Numbered from the stretch's first letter, positions 21,236 through 32,706 are shown. The stretch is 64,000 nt of DNA from Bicyclus anynana (GCF_947172395.1 NC_069106.1:310001-374000); one strand, 5' to 3'. Notes: generated by a model not told the origin, from the sequence alone. Made by a program: numbers and translations.

Positions 21236-21693
21236 ACGCACTAAAAATTACAAAATAATTCGGACATTTAGTTTAATGACTCAAGAGCTTTCCCTTTGCC
21301 AAATCTTCATTCAGACGAATCATAAATAATTACCTTTGCGAAATGGTATTATGTAGGTGTATGTAAGCATGGAGCATGTTATCTTTACTCTTTTTGGACA
21401 AAGCACTCCACTTCCCTGAAACCCGCTTGATGTTGTCAGTTCACCTAGAAGAGAAAATAAAATTAAAAATTTTGAAAACACCCAAATGTCATATAATTAT
21501 TATTAATTACACTGTCGATCAAGTCATAAATACTCTCTTTCAGTACACTTTCATTTTAGACCCCACTCTGAATATATTTGCAGACATTCGGTTATTCTTC
21601 CCCACTTTCAACCCCTACAACTTTTAAACGGCTCAACCGATTTTCATCAAATATGTCTAAGAACACTCGCACATATAAACATAACACCTGTAA

Positions 21694-21980
21694 TCTATAC
21701 TTATAATAAATTTGTAGAGAGGTCATGAAATATAATTCCAAAATAACTATCATGGGATTGGTAATCGATAGTGATGCCAATCAGTAATTTTTGTCTGTCT
21801 GTATGTTCGTTATAGAAACAAAAACTACTCGACGGATTTTAACAAAACTTGTTGTTAAAATCCGTCGTCGTCGTTGGTGCAATTATTCTTCATACTCCTG
21901 GGCAGGTTATAGTTTTCATCGCGCTACAATCAAAAGGAGCAGAGCAGTGAAGGGAAATGTTGGGAAAACGGGTCCGCTAG
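21694..21980 (+). mobile_element. Hel-C Helitron, full length, with hairpin insertion
   Basis: Starts TCTATACTTATAATAAA at 21694 after A, and ends GGGTCCGCTAG at 21980 before T. Its sibling at 42380-42675 shares 'tagagaggtca', 'ctactcgacggattttaac' and 'actcctgggcaggttatag'. Unlike the sibling, this copy has a perfect hairpin at 21831-21866 (15-bp arms 'gacggattttaacaa', 6-nt loop) made by inverted duplication of its own sequence, followed by a short 'cgtcgtcgt' run. Confidence 0.85.
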
Positions 21981-22019
21981 TACAAAAAATAAAACAAAAT
22001 TGAAATTGCTTTATACGTT

Positions 22020-22092
22020 TGGAGACTATGGTGCCACAGACATACACGTCAAACTTATAACATCCCTATTTTTGGGTCGGGGATTAAAAATC
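22020..22092 (-). repeat. Interspersed repeat fragment ('ttataagtttgacgtgt' family)
   Basis: Minus strand: 'gggatgttataagtttgacg' then 'gtctgtggcaccatag'. Matches 45161-45300 and, more weakly, 22478-22545, both on the plus strand. Typical lepidopteran dispersed repeat of unclear class. Confidence 0.65.
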
Positions 22093-22477
22093 AAAGCATT
22101 GAGGCTTTCTAAAGAATTTTTAAAAACAGAAAAGCTAAATTTTCAAATATTAAATTCCGAATTCCGTTCAAAAATATAGAATCAAAGCCAGAGGGCGGCA
22201 TCTGAATCATTTTTCAATTTCGCTCGACGCAAAAATCACTTCGCAAATATCTGTGAGTTACAGCTTCGGCGGCAAATGTACTGGAGCAATACCGCGGCGA
22301 GGCCGGGGGTACACCGGGCCATCGCTTCGACAGTCAAGCCTTAATAGAGCAATAGTAAAGAAGCCGAACTCACGCCGAGAGGTCGTGCGATCGAATCTTC
22401 CCACTTGACTGTTATCGTAGCCACTTCTAACATTCTTTCCGATATTTTAAAAATATTCTTTTAATAAAACTGAGACA

Positions 22478-22545
22478 AAAAGAGGGGTGTTAGGTGTTAT
22501 AAGTTTTTATGTGTGTTTTTCTGTTTATTACTGTGTGACACTATT
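22478..22545 (+). repeat. Fragment of the same 'ttataagttt' repeat
   Basis: 'aaaagaggggtgttaggtg' then 'ttataagttttta' and 'ctgtgtgacactatta' follow the order of the 45161 copy. Strongly diverged. Confidence 0.5.
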
Positions 22546-22985
22546 ATGAAAGGAGCGATTTGGATGCGGTGCTTGTTATTTAAAAACTGGTTTTGCAGCG
22601 ATGGTTTTTATCAAAATTGGTTTAGCAGTTTACTCTATATGGGGAGTGAACGCGCTGTTTATCAACTACCTACTGTCAAACGCTTGTCTACACACCTTAC
22701 CCTTTATCCAAAGCTGAACAGCAACTTGCAAAAGTACACAAATTAAACACCTAACCAAGGTGTACACAAAAAAATAAAGATTTTACTAAAAACAAATTAA
22801 TAAAGTGTTAATGATTCTATCAACGATAAAAAAGCTTGTAAATGTTATGCACCTATAGTTACTTAAATACTGTAATATGGTGGTAAAAATAAAACATAGT
22901 CTGTGTATTGTGGGCTCTTTTCGGATCCTGTTAGGGCCAGGCTTAATAAAAACACAGTTTTACTTTGTTAAAACGGCTTAAATCG
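22546..22985. other. No feature recognised
   Basis: AT-rich; the short open frame ending near 22746 has no recognisable domain. Confidence 0.4.
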
Positions 22986-23084
22986 GGAACGTATATGGTG
23001 ACGCTTAGGCACTTGGCGTAAAAGTCGTTTATTACATTTAAAAGGCTGTCAAAGTATGACGTATGCTGTCACCATATACGCTCC
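22986..23084. repeat. Small fold-back, 17-bp arms
   Basis: Arms 22986-23002 ('ggaacgtatatggtgac') and 23068-23084 pair with one mismatch and enclose 65 bp. Could be a tiny MITE or a local inverted duplication. Confidence 0.65.
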
Positions 23085-23444
23085 ATTTTGCCTCTTTATT
23101 AGAAGGCACAGATTAACAAAAAATAGTGGCATTTGCGTCGCTAACAGATCCCTCGTAACTTTAATTTTATTTTTATTCCACTTTAATGATCACCATTATC
23201 TTGTTTCATTACCTGACGTTTCAAAAGTGCTTGTAAGCTAATCGAAATAAATTATTTTTGAATTTATAAATATCTCGGTGTGCACCCAGCTGAGCGTTTG
23301 GAAATATTTGAACGTTTCGGAAGCGACGCGGTGTTGGGCGCTGTAACTGCTGCGATATGACATTTTAAACCTTTTCAACATGGCGCCGCGTGGTTCACAC
23401 TAGCACTCAGCTTCACAGCTACGGGTGTAACTAATGTTTTTATA

Positions 23445-23640
23445 TCTATACTAATATTAAAAAGCTGAAGAGTTTGTTTGTTTGTTTGATTGAACGCGTT
23501 AATCTCAGGAACTACTGGTCCGATTTGAAAAATTCTTTCAGTGTTAGATAGCCCATTTATCAAGGAAGGCTATAGGCTATATATTATCCCCATACTCTTA
23601 CGGGAACGGGAACAGCGCGGGTGAAACCGCGCGGCGTTAG
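23445..23640 (+). mobile_element. Hel-A Helitron, near full length
   Basis: Starts TCTATACTAATATTAAAAAG after A at 23444. It has 'ggtccgatttgaaaaattc', 'gatagcccatttatc', and the 3' hairpin 'gcgcgggtgaaaccgcgc' with 'ggcgttag' as end (CTAG mutated to TTAG). A (gttt)n expansion lies near the 5' end. Confidence 0.88.
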
Positions 23641-23696
23641 GCAGTCATAAGATATGTTTGTGCCTACAAAATCGCTGCAAAAAACTAGCTACTCTA

Positions 23697-23870
23697 CTGA
23701 GCGCACACATGCATAATTGTGTGTTTAATACATTTTATATGTATGTATATATCGTTTTTACCCATCCTGAACACACAACTTGACGTTGTAGACAATATTT
23801 AGGTATTATTTATTTAAATAACTTTCGTTGTTTACTATACGACTAAATGAAATTAAGACAATCTTTGGGT
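23697..23870 (+). repeat. Interspersed repeat, unknown family (copy 2 of 3)
   Basis: 'actgagcgcaca', 'tgaacacacaacttgacg', 'ttgtagacaatatttaggta', 'aactttcgttgtttacta'. Very close to the copy at 29685-29870, and matches the minus strand of 1-235. No terminal repeats seen. Confidence 0.72.
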
Positions 23871-23916
23871 TTAACTATAATAAGTTTTTTTTTAATTAGC
23901 GTTGCTAAATAAGCTA

Positions 23917-24086
23917 GTATTTATTCAGTGACAAGACCCTTGACCGCAATCTCACCTGATATTAAGTGATAGTCTAAGATGAATGCGGGCTTACATAAGA
24001 AAACTTGTACTTCTAGTTTATTCTGCCTCTACCTCTGGTGGTTGGCCGTACAAAGTACGCGGGTGAAACCGCGGGAGTTTTACTAG
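23917..24086. mobile_element. SINE-P tail scrap and Hel-A 3' end scrap
   Basis: About 23930-23998 (minus) matches the SINE-P tail ('cccttgaccgcaatctcacc'). About 24050-24086 (plus) is a Hel-A 3' end, 'acgcgggtgaaaccgcggga' then 'ttttactag'. Both are short remains. Confidence 0.65.
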
Positions 24087-24120
24087 TTATTTAATAAGAT
24101 TAGTTTGTCCCGTCCAGTCA

Positions 24121-24180
24121 ACGTGACATCGTGTCAGTGACGTCACGTAGTCCTGTCACGCTCCGTTACGGTGACATATT
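24121..24180 (+). promoter_or_regulatory. CRE-like site in GTGAC-rich patch
   Basis: A TGACGTCA palindrome (24138-24145), the CREB/ATF consensus, lies within a patch with further GTGACA/TGTCAC repeats and 'tcacgctccgttacg'. The last block recurs with one change at 45854-45868, also next to TGACGTCA. No promoter is visible, so a regulatory role is speculative. Confidence 0.3.
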
Positions 24181-24334
24181 ACAGCAACGTTCGCAATGCT
24201 ATTAAAACTGAACCCAATTGCGTGTCAGTTGTTTTTCTAGTGCAGCTATGTTGAACTATTGACGCTAATTTATGTAGATTTAAAATGGTACGCTATTTTG
24301 CGTAAATTAATTGATTTTAGACCCTCAGACCTCG

Positions 24335-24440
24335 ACGAGTAAATTGTCATTAACATCTGTCATTGAAAAGAACCAACCGGGACCAACCCGCATTCAACTA
24401 GCGTGGTGAGTTTAAGCTCCATATCCATTCTCCTATGCGA
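24335..24440 (+). mobile_element. SINE-S tail fragment
   Basis: 'gtcattaacatctgtca', 'ccaacccgcattcaactagc', 'gtggtgagtttaagctccat' follow the SINE-S tail. The head is missing. Confidence 0.6.
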
Positions 24441-24700
24441 AGTTCCAAAAACTTTAAAATCCATGTACCAACCTTCATAAATGGGTATGGTAAGCGAAGG
24501 CTCGAATATATTGTTCCAAAGGTCAAAAATCTTTTAAAAGATATAGTATATTCAAGAATGTGCAGCGGAAATTGAAAGAATACTTTTTGGCCTCACACTA
24601 TAATTATGTTATTTATTTTACTACCCACTAATGATTGTTCTTTTTTTTTTCTTTTCTCTTTACCAGTAGGCTTAATTTAAATATGTATTTTATAGAATAA

Positions 24701-24875
24701 TCTATACTAATATTATAAAGCTGAAGAGTTTGTTTGATTGAACGCGATAATCGAACGCGAATTTGAAAAATTCTTTCAGTGTTAGATAGCCCATTTATCG
24801 AGGAAGGCTATATATTATTCCCGTATTCCTACGGGAACGGGAACCACGCTGGTGAAACCGTGCGGCGTCAGTTAG
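24701..24875 (+). mobile_element. Hel-A Helitron with small internal deletion
   Basis: Starts TCTATACTAATATTATAAAG after A and ends 'tgcggcgtcagttag'. Lacks the 'ctcaggaactactggtccg' block and a few bases before 'tatattattcccgt', compared with 61937-62128. Confidence 0.87.
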
Positions 24876-25309
24876 TAAATAAATAATATGATTGGCATAA
24901 TTTCGTCAAAATGATTATAACTAAAATGTTTATTAGTATTCCCAAGGCGAGCCATAAAAGATGTACATCGGCGTGTCAGCGGTTCTCAAAGCGTAGTTTA
25001 TGTGCCGCTCTCGTAAGTGTACCGTCCATTACTGTGGCCGCTGGCACGCGCCCAACTCCGGCACACTTCACTGTGTCGTGCCACAGCCTCCGGGAGATTA
25101 GAAAACTTGCTTACAACTTTTTATTTATACTGTAATAAAAGAACTGGGACTCTATGTCATGAAGTTATGAGTATATTTAGCAGTTTAGTTCAATGTTATG
25201 AAAAAGACCGACAGTCTGAGAAAGTCAGACTGAAATTGAAATTTACTGAACTGAGCAAGACTAAAAAATGGGCCAAAGAAGTGACAGAAAAAAATAATAA
25301 TTTTGTTCA

Positions 25310-25500
25310 CCTCCGTGGCGCAGTGGTATGCGCGGTGGATTTACAAAACAGAGGTCCTGGGTTCGATCTCCGGCTGGGCCGATTGAGGTTATCTTATTGG
25401 TCTGGCTGATAGGAGGCTTCGTTCGTGGCTAGTTACCCCCCTACCGACAAAGACCGTACCGTTCTTGTACGATGTCGTGTAGAAACCGAACGTTATCGGA
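25310..25500 (+). mobile_element. SINE-P, head and middle
   Basis: Head 'cctccgtggcgcagtggtat' with B box 'gggttcgatctcc', then 'tctggctgataggaggcttc' and 'gtacgatgtcgtgtagaaac'. The tail is replaced by unrelated sequence after about 25500. Confidence 0.85.
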
Positions 25501-26916
25501 AAGGTAGCAGGAATTACTTGGACGCGGAGAACATGAGACAGATCTTTGTGGAGAATACTTGTCTATAGCATTTATTTAAATATATTTTATTTATTAGATT
25601 AAGATGAAATGTAAATTTTTCTCATTTACTTATTTATTCTTTTTAAAATTTTTAACAATTTTAATGATACAAAATATAATACAAAACACTATTAAAAATG
25701 TATAAAAAAAACCAACCCTCACGCTGTGAGACATTTGGGTTCCAGACTGAGGAACCTCCTCACAATACGCACCGTCTCAAGAATCACTGCCTTCTGTATC
25801 CGACCCTTTATCCAGACTACGTTAAGCTAAAACTTCATAATATGTTGATTATATTATTATCGTGAGGGAAATCATTTTTCTAATAGGCATACCCAGGAAA
25901 TGGCCCCAGCTCAGCATAATGCTACGTGACAATTTGAATTTGGATACGTAGCGCAGATTTTCTGTTGGAACCACAGATTGGGTAACGCTACGAACACAGC
26001 AAACACAACCTTTAAAAATCTTTGACGGTGTTTTTCGAAAGATTGCATATGTCCTAGTCCCTATTTATATCTCAATAGTATTTTTTATCTGGTACAAACC
26101 ATAAATAAGAATAAACAAAATTCCGACCCGCATCGCTCTGTGAACCGCGGCCGAGAGCCGCCGCCGATTTCACTACGCTTCAGTGTATCCGTAAATGTTG
26201 ACGTTATATCCAGGTTAATTGTAAATATTTATACAAAATAAATACAACCCACATAATTTAAGTATGAAAGAGGCTTCCATTATATAAATATATTGAATTA
26301 AAGCCCAATTTCTCTAGTTTACCCTTATTTTATACAGACATTCCATCTTCGACCGTAAGTACAGTAAATCTCGACACTGACAATATCATGAAATGTCGTT
26401 AACATTAATTGTCGTACATTTTCATTGACATTTCATTTACATTCAATGATTAGTAATTTAATAATTAAATCGATAATCTAATTTCCTCGTCCACCATTTC
26501 ATAACTCCCTCCCGCGTCACAATTTCTCCTTTTTTTTTCGTATGCAAAAAGGCAAAGGCATTACACCGTAAAGCCAAAGAATACTTTATTTATTAAAATT
26601 AAATACTCGGCCATACTGCCGGACGTGTCAATATTGTTCTTATGAATTCCTGTTTATATAACAATATAATATTCCATATAAATTTAACTGTAAAAATCAC
26701 ATTTTAGACAATAATATTTACGAAACCTTACAAGTAATATCTTTATAAACATTCAAACGTGAGTGAAATAGCTGCATATCATCTCAAAAGCCTTCGTAGG
26801 GTTGCAAGTACTGATACAAGATCCCTTATTTGAAAGTGTCAATGCAAAAATTAAACATTTGAGTACCAGACGTGCTAATGTTTGTAACTTTATGATTGTT
26901 ACGACTGTTGTAGACT
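25501..26916. other. No gene; GC-rich spot near 26140
   Basis: AT-rich apart from 'cgcggccgagagccgccgcc' at about 26145. No frame, repeat ends or boxes recognised. Confidence 0.38.
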
Positions 26917-27236
26917 TTTTTATTATTCTTTACAAGTTAGCCCTTGACTACAATCTCACCTGATGGTAAGTGATGATGCAGTCTAAGATGGAAGGGGCTA
27001 ACTTGATAGGAGTAGGATGTAAGTCCACACTCCTTTCGGTTTCTACACGACATCGTACTGGGACGCTAAAGCGCTTGGCGGTATCTCTCTGTCAGTAGGG
27101 TGATAGGCCACGGCCGAAGCCTCCTACCAGCCAGACCTGGACCAATTAAGAAAAGCGCAATTTGCCCAGCCGGGGATTGAATTCAGGACCTCCGTTTTGT
27201 AAATCCACCGCGCATACCACTGCGCCACTGAGGCTG
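26917..27236 (-). mobile_element. SINE-P, full length
   Basis: All parts are present on the minus strand: head 'gcctcagtggcgcagtggta', B box 'gaattcaatcccc' in element sense (mutated), middle 'gccgtggcctatcaccctac' and tail 'tgtaaagaataataaaaaag'. About 320 bp. Confidence 0.9.
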
Positions 27237-28081
27237 TCAAAAATACGTATAAATCTGCATTAAATCTACAACAATTGCAAAGTTTAAAAAATCTAAGCGA
27301 ACTTATTTAAGTACATAAATATGGACGGCGGAAAACGACTTTGATTGATATGAATACTTCGCTAAGATAAGACTTTTGTAGTTATTGTTCTTACAGTAAC
27401 TACAAGAGTCAAAAGGACTACAATTTCAGTCCACAGTCCCAATCGTAACGCCTATGAGGTTCACTAGCCTTTGTCACGTAACTTCAAAGGAAATGTATTT
27501 AATAAGGTCCTCCACCCACGTGAGTCACAAAATACATTTTCCAAGCAAGCGGCTCCTGGAAAATTGTGTCGTACCTCATCAAACGGATGTAGGCCACGAA
27601 TTTCATTACTTCTCCTACTTTTCCCACTTTTCCCGAGCACAATTTTAATTTCCCAACTTTTCCACACTTTTTCCTAGCGAGAGTACTTCATAATTACAGC
27701 TAGCAGTTCTTTGTTCTTGCACGCGGCTTGCTCAGGCGGCATGTAGGTCTCAAATTAGTAATTGCTTCAACGGAAGTTGTTAGTGAACTTCTTGGGTAGC
27801 TTTTGAACAGTTTTTTTGCATCTCTATTCTGTGTACTAACTATATTTAACGATTTAAAAAGTGATTTTTTTTGATAAACTACCTTCCTCCCAACTTGTAT
27901 CAATAACGAGGTTTATTAAAAATTTTTACTAACAAGCTGTTTTTTTTTACTGTTGCTTAATGAAAGCCACAATGTCCTACAAATTGCGTGGTACATTATC
28001 TCGTTACGACGCTCAGAATTTTTTATTTCCTGGTAACTCAGTTAGCTACCAGAATCAATAATTTTCTTAAATAAAAAAGTT
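27237..28081. other. No feature recognised
   Basis: Several overlapping chance frames on both strands (27454-27677), none with a known domain. Repeated 'cttttccc' motifs near 27620-27670 give a pyrimidine-rich patch. Confidence 0.35.
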
Positions 28082-28277
28082 AATCGACTGCAATCTCACC
28101 TGATGGTAAGTGATGATGCAGTCTAAGATGGAAGCGGGCTAAGTTGTTAGGAGGAGGATGATAATCCACACCCCTATTCGGTTTCTACACAGCATCGTAC
28201 CGGAACGCTAAATCGCTTGGCGGTACGTCTTTGTTGGTAGGGTGGTAACTAGCCACGGCCGAAGCCTCCCACCAGGC
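28082..28277 (-). mobile_element. SINE-P, tail and middle
   Basis: Minus strand. Contains tail through 'ggtggtaactagccacggcc' and 'gaagcctcccaccaggc'; the tRNA head is missing, as in a 5'-truncated insertion. Confidence 0.87.
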
Positions 28278-28759
28278 AAAAAAGATGAAGGTATTCACGA
28301 AAACAAAGAAAACGAAAGAAAGATTGTACGAAAATGTATGTTTTTCAAAGAAAAACAAAATTTTGTGCACATAAAATCGCGGGCAGCTGCTAGTTACATA
28401 AACATAAATGTTGTGTATTTGAAGCTTTACGTAGTTCGCCGAATTTCGGTACAAGTTCCAAGAATTAATTTGCACTAAAAGCGCGACAATTTCCTCCGCC
28501 ACGAGTTTCCCAAAGATAAGCGATACGGCGAGTTTCACTGATAGCGAGTTGCATAACTTTCACGACTCTATCCAGTTGAGTTTAGTAGAATATTGGAATG
28601 AGGGCCAAAGACGTGTCACAGAAATATGATGATACCACTTATATATTTTTTTAACGTGCAATGCTCAATTTTATTGTATTTAAAAGCTAGCAATATTGCG
28701 CATACTTTGAATGTTAATACATAATTTGAAAGAATAACACATATAGGTTTATTATTTGA

Positions 28760-29097
28760 CTAGCTGCACTGCACCCTGCGGTGTTACCCGCCAAAAATAA
28801 TTGTACAAAATAGTATTCCAGGCTATAATCTATCTCAATACCATATTTCAGCTAATTTGGTTTAATAATTGCGACGAAAGAGAGTAACAAACATTCACAC
28901 TATCATAATCATCAGTTTTCGCAAATTTCACAAATACAATGGATGTTTCGGGATAAAAGTAGCTTATGTGTTAACCAAGGGTATAATCTATTTACGTTTT
29001 AAATTTCAACCAAATGGATTTAGTAGTTGCGGCGTTATAGAGTAACAAACATTCAAACGTACATACAAACTTTAGTGTTTTCGTAATATTAGTAGGA
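28760..29097 (-). mobile_element. Dimeric Hel-B-like Helitron
   Basis: Bounded by CTAG (28760-28763) and TC (29096-29097 in minus sense), with A/T flanks. Two module copies, about 28760-28907 and 28908-29097, joined at 'atcatcagttttcgcaaa', the same junction as at 18114. The 3' hairpin region differs ('gggtaacaccgcagggtg'). Confidence 0.8.
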
Positions 29098-29684
29098 TTT
29101 ACTCATCATCATTATCAGCCTATTATAACGGCCTATTACAGGACTGGGCCTTCCTCCCTGTTGGAAAGGGGTCCATTTCCCCTCTTTTATAGGGAGGAAA
29201 GCATGCCCCGTAGCTTCGCCATTCGAATGGTAATTAGTAGGTACGAGAAAGAATTTCTTGTAGAGTAATAGGCATTCATTATACGAGTAGATGATGATTT
29301 TTCCGTAAAGAAACACTATTTTTTTTATATTCTGTAGTAAATTGCAAGGTAATATGACGTGGTTGTCTCGACATCTTTCCACAAGTAATAAATAATAGTA
29401 AAGGATTTGGTTAGAGAGTCGAGAGATCGTTAAGGCTCACTTGACGTCTGCTACAATAGTAGGCTGATTGGAGGATTGCAGCACCGAGCAAATGTTTCCG
29501 GAAAACTGAGGAAGGAAAATACTTTTTCTTACAAAACCTGTCTTTCTGTAGCTCTGACGACGTGTATGTAGATGTGTGAGGTCAGTCCGTACTTGGTGAA
29601 ATATTTAGCTATTTATATCAACGATATTTTATACTATAGATATGTTACGTACACTCCAAAAAATTATCCGAATTTAGCTTCTCC
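29098..29684. other. No feature recognised
   Basis: Around 29100-29210 'atcatcattatcagcctatt' and 'tcccctcttttatagggagg' suggest a decayed repeat end, but no family can be named. Confidence 0.35.
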
Positions 29685-29870
29685 ACTGAGCGCACTGTTG
29701 CACAATTTTATGTTTACTTACATTTTATATTTATGTATAATAAGTATATAGTTTTTACACTTTCTGAACACACAATTCGACATTGTAGACAATATTTAGG
29801 TATTTGTTTAAATAACTTTCGTTGTTTACTATGCGACTAAATGAAATTAAGACAATTAGCCACTTTTATT
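29685..29870 (+). repeat. Interspersed repeat, unknown family (copy 3 of 3)
   Basis: 'ccactgagcgcac', 'tgaacacacaattcgacatt', 'gtagacaatatttaggtatt', 'aactttcgttgtttactatg'. Same order and strand as 23697-23870. Confidence 0.72.
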
Positions 29871-29917
29871 CGCCCCAGTTTCGACACGTTAGACGTATTA
29901 TCTAATAGTATAAAATC

Positions 29918-30242
29918 ATTCATCATCATCATCATCATTAACAACCCATATTCGGCTGACTGCTGAGCTCGAGTCTCCTCTCAGAATGAGAGGGGTTAGG
30001 CGTATAGTCCACCACGCTGGCCCAATGCGGATTGGCGAACTTCACACACGCAGAGAATTAAGAAAATTCTCTGGTATGCAGGTTTCCTCACGATGTTTTT
30101 CCTTCTCCGTTTGAGACACGTGATATTTAATTTCTTAAAATGCTCACAACTGAAAAGTTGGAGGTGCATGCCCCGGACCGGATTAGAACCCACATCCTCC
30201 GGAATCGGAGGCAGAGGTCATATCCACTGGGCTATCACGGCT
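29918..30242 (-). mobile_element. SINE-M, full length with (atg)n tail
   Basis: Minus strand; the 3' tail is the (cat)n run at 29918-29939. Head 'gccgtgatagcccagtggat' at the right end, B box 'gggttctaatcc' in element sense. Close to the 52.2 kb copy, so fairly young. Confidence 0.92.
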
Positions 30243-31016
30243 TTTATAAATCTTTGGTTGATGCATATTTGCTCTAGAATTGAGAGCCACGGCTCTAAAG
30301 CCAGTGTTACACTTGCAAGGGTGGGAGGGGAGGGGTTTACATATCAAGTTAGCTGCGCGTCTAGATTGATAATGCTATTAAGTTGCTCCTCCGCAGCGAG
30401 GGCAAATACCTTGTGTACTTAGTGTTATATTAGTTGGGCTTGCTTGAGAAAATAATTCTGGAATATCTTACACCAAAGCTCGTAGAAGACATAGAGACTT
30501 ATTTATAAATTTAAAAAAATGATATCATCTACTAATGTCTCTTATCATCCCTTATTTTTGGTAAAAATATAACTAATAATACAATAAACTTTTACAGGTA
30601 AGCATGAACAATGAAAGATGAAAATCAACATTAATCGTAAGTTAACAAGTTTATACCTAGCGGCTAAAAACTCATCCTCTTAAACATAATTTAATTTGAA
30701 ACATATGCTTCTAAAATAGGAATGTTACTATTTTACTCGTATCTTGTTACCAATCCACCACCAAGCTACAAAAGATTATGATTTTATTGTTGTTGCTGAC
30801 AAAACAAAAGAAATTTACTACTTACATAACTAAATCAGTTAATAGTAAATTAATGAAATATTCAGGAACCCCAACTTTGTAGAACTATGAAATTTGGAAT
30901 ATTAATAATCTATAATTATCTACATCATAGATAATCTATAACACAAATATTACTTCTACAATTAAGAACAAACAGTTTACACTGTAGAATTTGCAAAATA
31001 AAGAATTATGTTTGAC
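30243..31016. other. No feature recognised
   Basis: AT-rich; no repeat termini or frame of interest. Confidence 0.4.
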
Positions 31017-31340
31017 TTCCTCCGTGTCGCAGTGGCATGCGCGGTGGATTTACAAGACGGAGGTCCTGGGTTCGATCTTCGGCTGGGCAGATTGAGATTT
31101 TCTTAAATTTGTCAAGGTCTGGCTGGTGGGAGGCTTCGGCCGTGGCTAGTTACCACCATACCGGCTAAGACGTACCGCCAAGCGTTCTGGTTCCGGTACG
31201 ATGCCGTGTAGAAACCGAAAGGGGTGTGGATTTTCATCCTCCTCCTAACAAGTTAGTCCGCTTCCATCTTAGACTGCATTATCACTTACCATCAGGTGAG
31301 CTTGTAGTCAAAGGCTAACTTGTGAAGAATAAAAAAAAAT
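31017..31340 (+). mobile_element. SINE-P, full length
   Basis: Head 'cctccgtgtcgcagtggcat', B box 'gggttcgatcttc', middle 'ggcttcggccgtggctagtt', tail 'aacttgtgaagaat' plus A run. First of three same-strand SINE-P copies within 1.7 kb. Confidence 0.93.
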
Positions 31341-31676
31341 GTAGACAAATGTTGTATATACATAATCCTCTTTTAGTAATCGGTAAAAAAAACTACATAA
31401 ATGTATAGCGAGTTCTAAACACCAGTTAAAGCCATAAAGCCTGTATCACCCGCAGAGGCTAGCACTAGACGAGCCGTAATTGCAATGAAAGAGCTCATTA
31501 TGCTCGCAGTCTGTTTGATTTCCACAGTGAGGGGAACTTACAGTACTTTCTAACATCCCCGGGTATAAGTTTTACAATCATTTCTATGTATGAACGATTC
31601 TAATGGTTATCTATTTCAGTTTTAATTATTTCAAACAGTAGAGCTTAAAGAATGAATGTTTTAATAAAAATATCAC

Positions 31677-31866
31677 TAATGACGCCGCGCGGTTTATCCC
31701 GCGTGGTTATCGTCCTCGTAAAAATAGGGGGATAATATATAGTTTAAAGCCTTCCTTGATAAATGGGCTATCTAACTCCGAAAGAATTTTTCAAATCGGA
31801 CCAGTAGTTCCCGAGATTAGCGCGTTCAATCAAACAAACTCTTCAGCTTTATAATATTAGTATAGA
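31677..31866 (-). mobile_element. Hel-A Helitron, full length
   Basis: Minus strand: begins TC at 31865-31866 and ends TTAG (CTAG with one change) at 31677, with A/T flanks. 'tccgaaagaatttttcaaat' and 'gccttccttgataaatgggc' are present. Confidence 0.9.
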
Positions 31867-31974
31867 TACCTTTAACAATTCCATTAATAAAGGATGTCTG
31901 CTTAATCCAAAAACTATAGATCAAAGGACTGCTGCAGGAATAAGGCTTAGGCTAATTTTAGGAAGGTTTTGACG

Positions 31975-32145
31975 ACCACTGTGGCGCAGTGGAATGTGTG
32001 ATGGATTTACAAGGTGAAGAAGGTCCTGGGTTCCATCCCCGGTTGGGATGATTGAGATTTTCATAATTGGTTCAAGTCTGGCGTGTTTCGGCCGTGGCTA
32101 GTTACCAGCACAGGCATACCGCTGAGCGATTTAGCGCATATAGCG
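31975..32145 (+). mobile_element. SINE-P, head and middle
   Basis: 'gaccactgtggcgcagtgga', B box 'gggttccatcccc', 'ggcgtgtttcggccgtggct'. Stops after 'gcgatttagcg'. Sequence changes in both boxes suggest it is older than its neighbours. Confidence 0.8.
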
Positions 32146-32382
32146 TATTTTTAAATAAACGAAATCATTTATTTACTTATTTGAATTCATGTACACAGTT
32201 GCCATTTACTTAGCTTCACGACGACCTTTGGAAAAACACTGTTACAGATGTTGCAAGAGAACTTAAAATGTCCCCGGGTTTCCACGAAGCTAACGATCTG
32301 GCGACTTGAGACATGATTCCTCATGATATCCCTTCAGACATGACAAAATATCAAAAAACTACGTTATTACCCGCTACCTAAC

Positions 32383-32706
32383 GGCCTCCGTGGCGCAGTG
32401 GTATGCGCGGTGGATATACAAGACGGAGGTCCAGGGTTCGATCCCCGGCTGGGCAGATTGACATTTTCTTAATTTGTCCAGGTCTGGCTGGTGGGAGGCT
32501 TCGGCCGTGGCTAGTTACCATCCTACCGGCAAAGACGTACCGCCAAGCGATTTAGCGTTCCGGTACGATGCCGTGTAGAAACCGAAAGGGGTGTGTATTT
32601 TGATCCTCCTCCTAACAAGTTAGCCCGCTTCCATCTTAGACTGCATCATCACTTACCATCAGGTGAGATTGTAGTCAAGGGCTAACTTGTAAAGAATAAA
32701 AAAAAA
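32383..32706 (+). mobile_element. SINE-P, full-length reference copy
   Basis: Best copy in the window. Head 'ggcctccgtggcgcagtggt' (A box), B box 'gggttcgatccccgg', 'gtctggctggtgggaggctt', 'ccgccaagcgatttagcgtt', 'cttaccatcaggtgagattg', end 'taacttgtaaagaataaa' plus A run. The poly(A)-like end suggests mobilisation by an unidentified LINE (inference). Confidence 0.95.

Noticed and set aside
22340..22410. Possible extra SINE head (B-box-like 'gcgatcgaatc')
   Set aside because: No A box or second copy in the window.
25017..25409. 130-codon plus-strand frame
   Set aside because: Its end is the SINE-P head and its start has no family features; probably chance.
30093..30422. 109-codon plus-strand frame
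   Set aside because: About half of it is antisense SINE-M sequence; the same peptide motif recurs in the frame at 52176-52496, which is also SINE-M.
32383..32460. Possible functional tRNA gene (A and B boxes present)
   Set aside because: It continues into the SINE-P body and recurs many times; it lacks a proper acceptor stem, so it is a SINE head. The same holds for the SINE-U and SINE-M heads.
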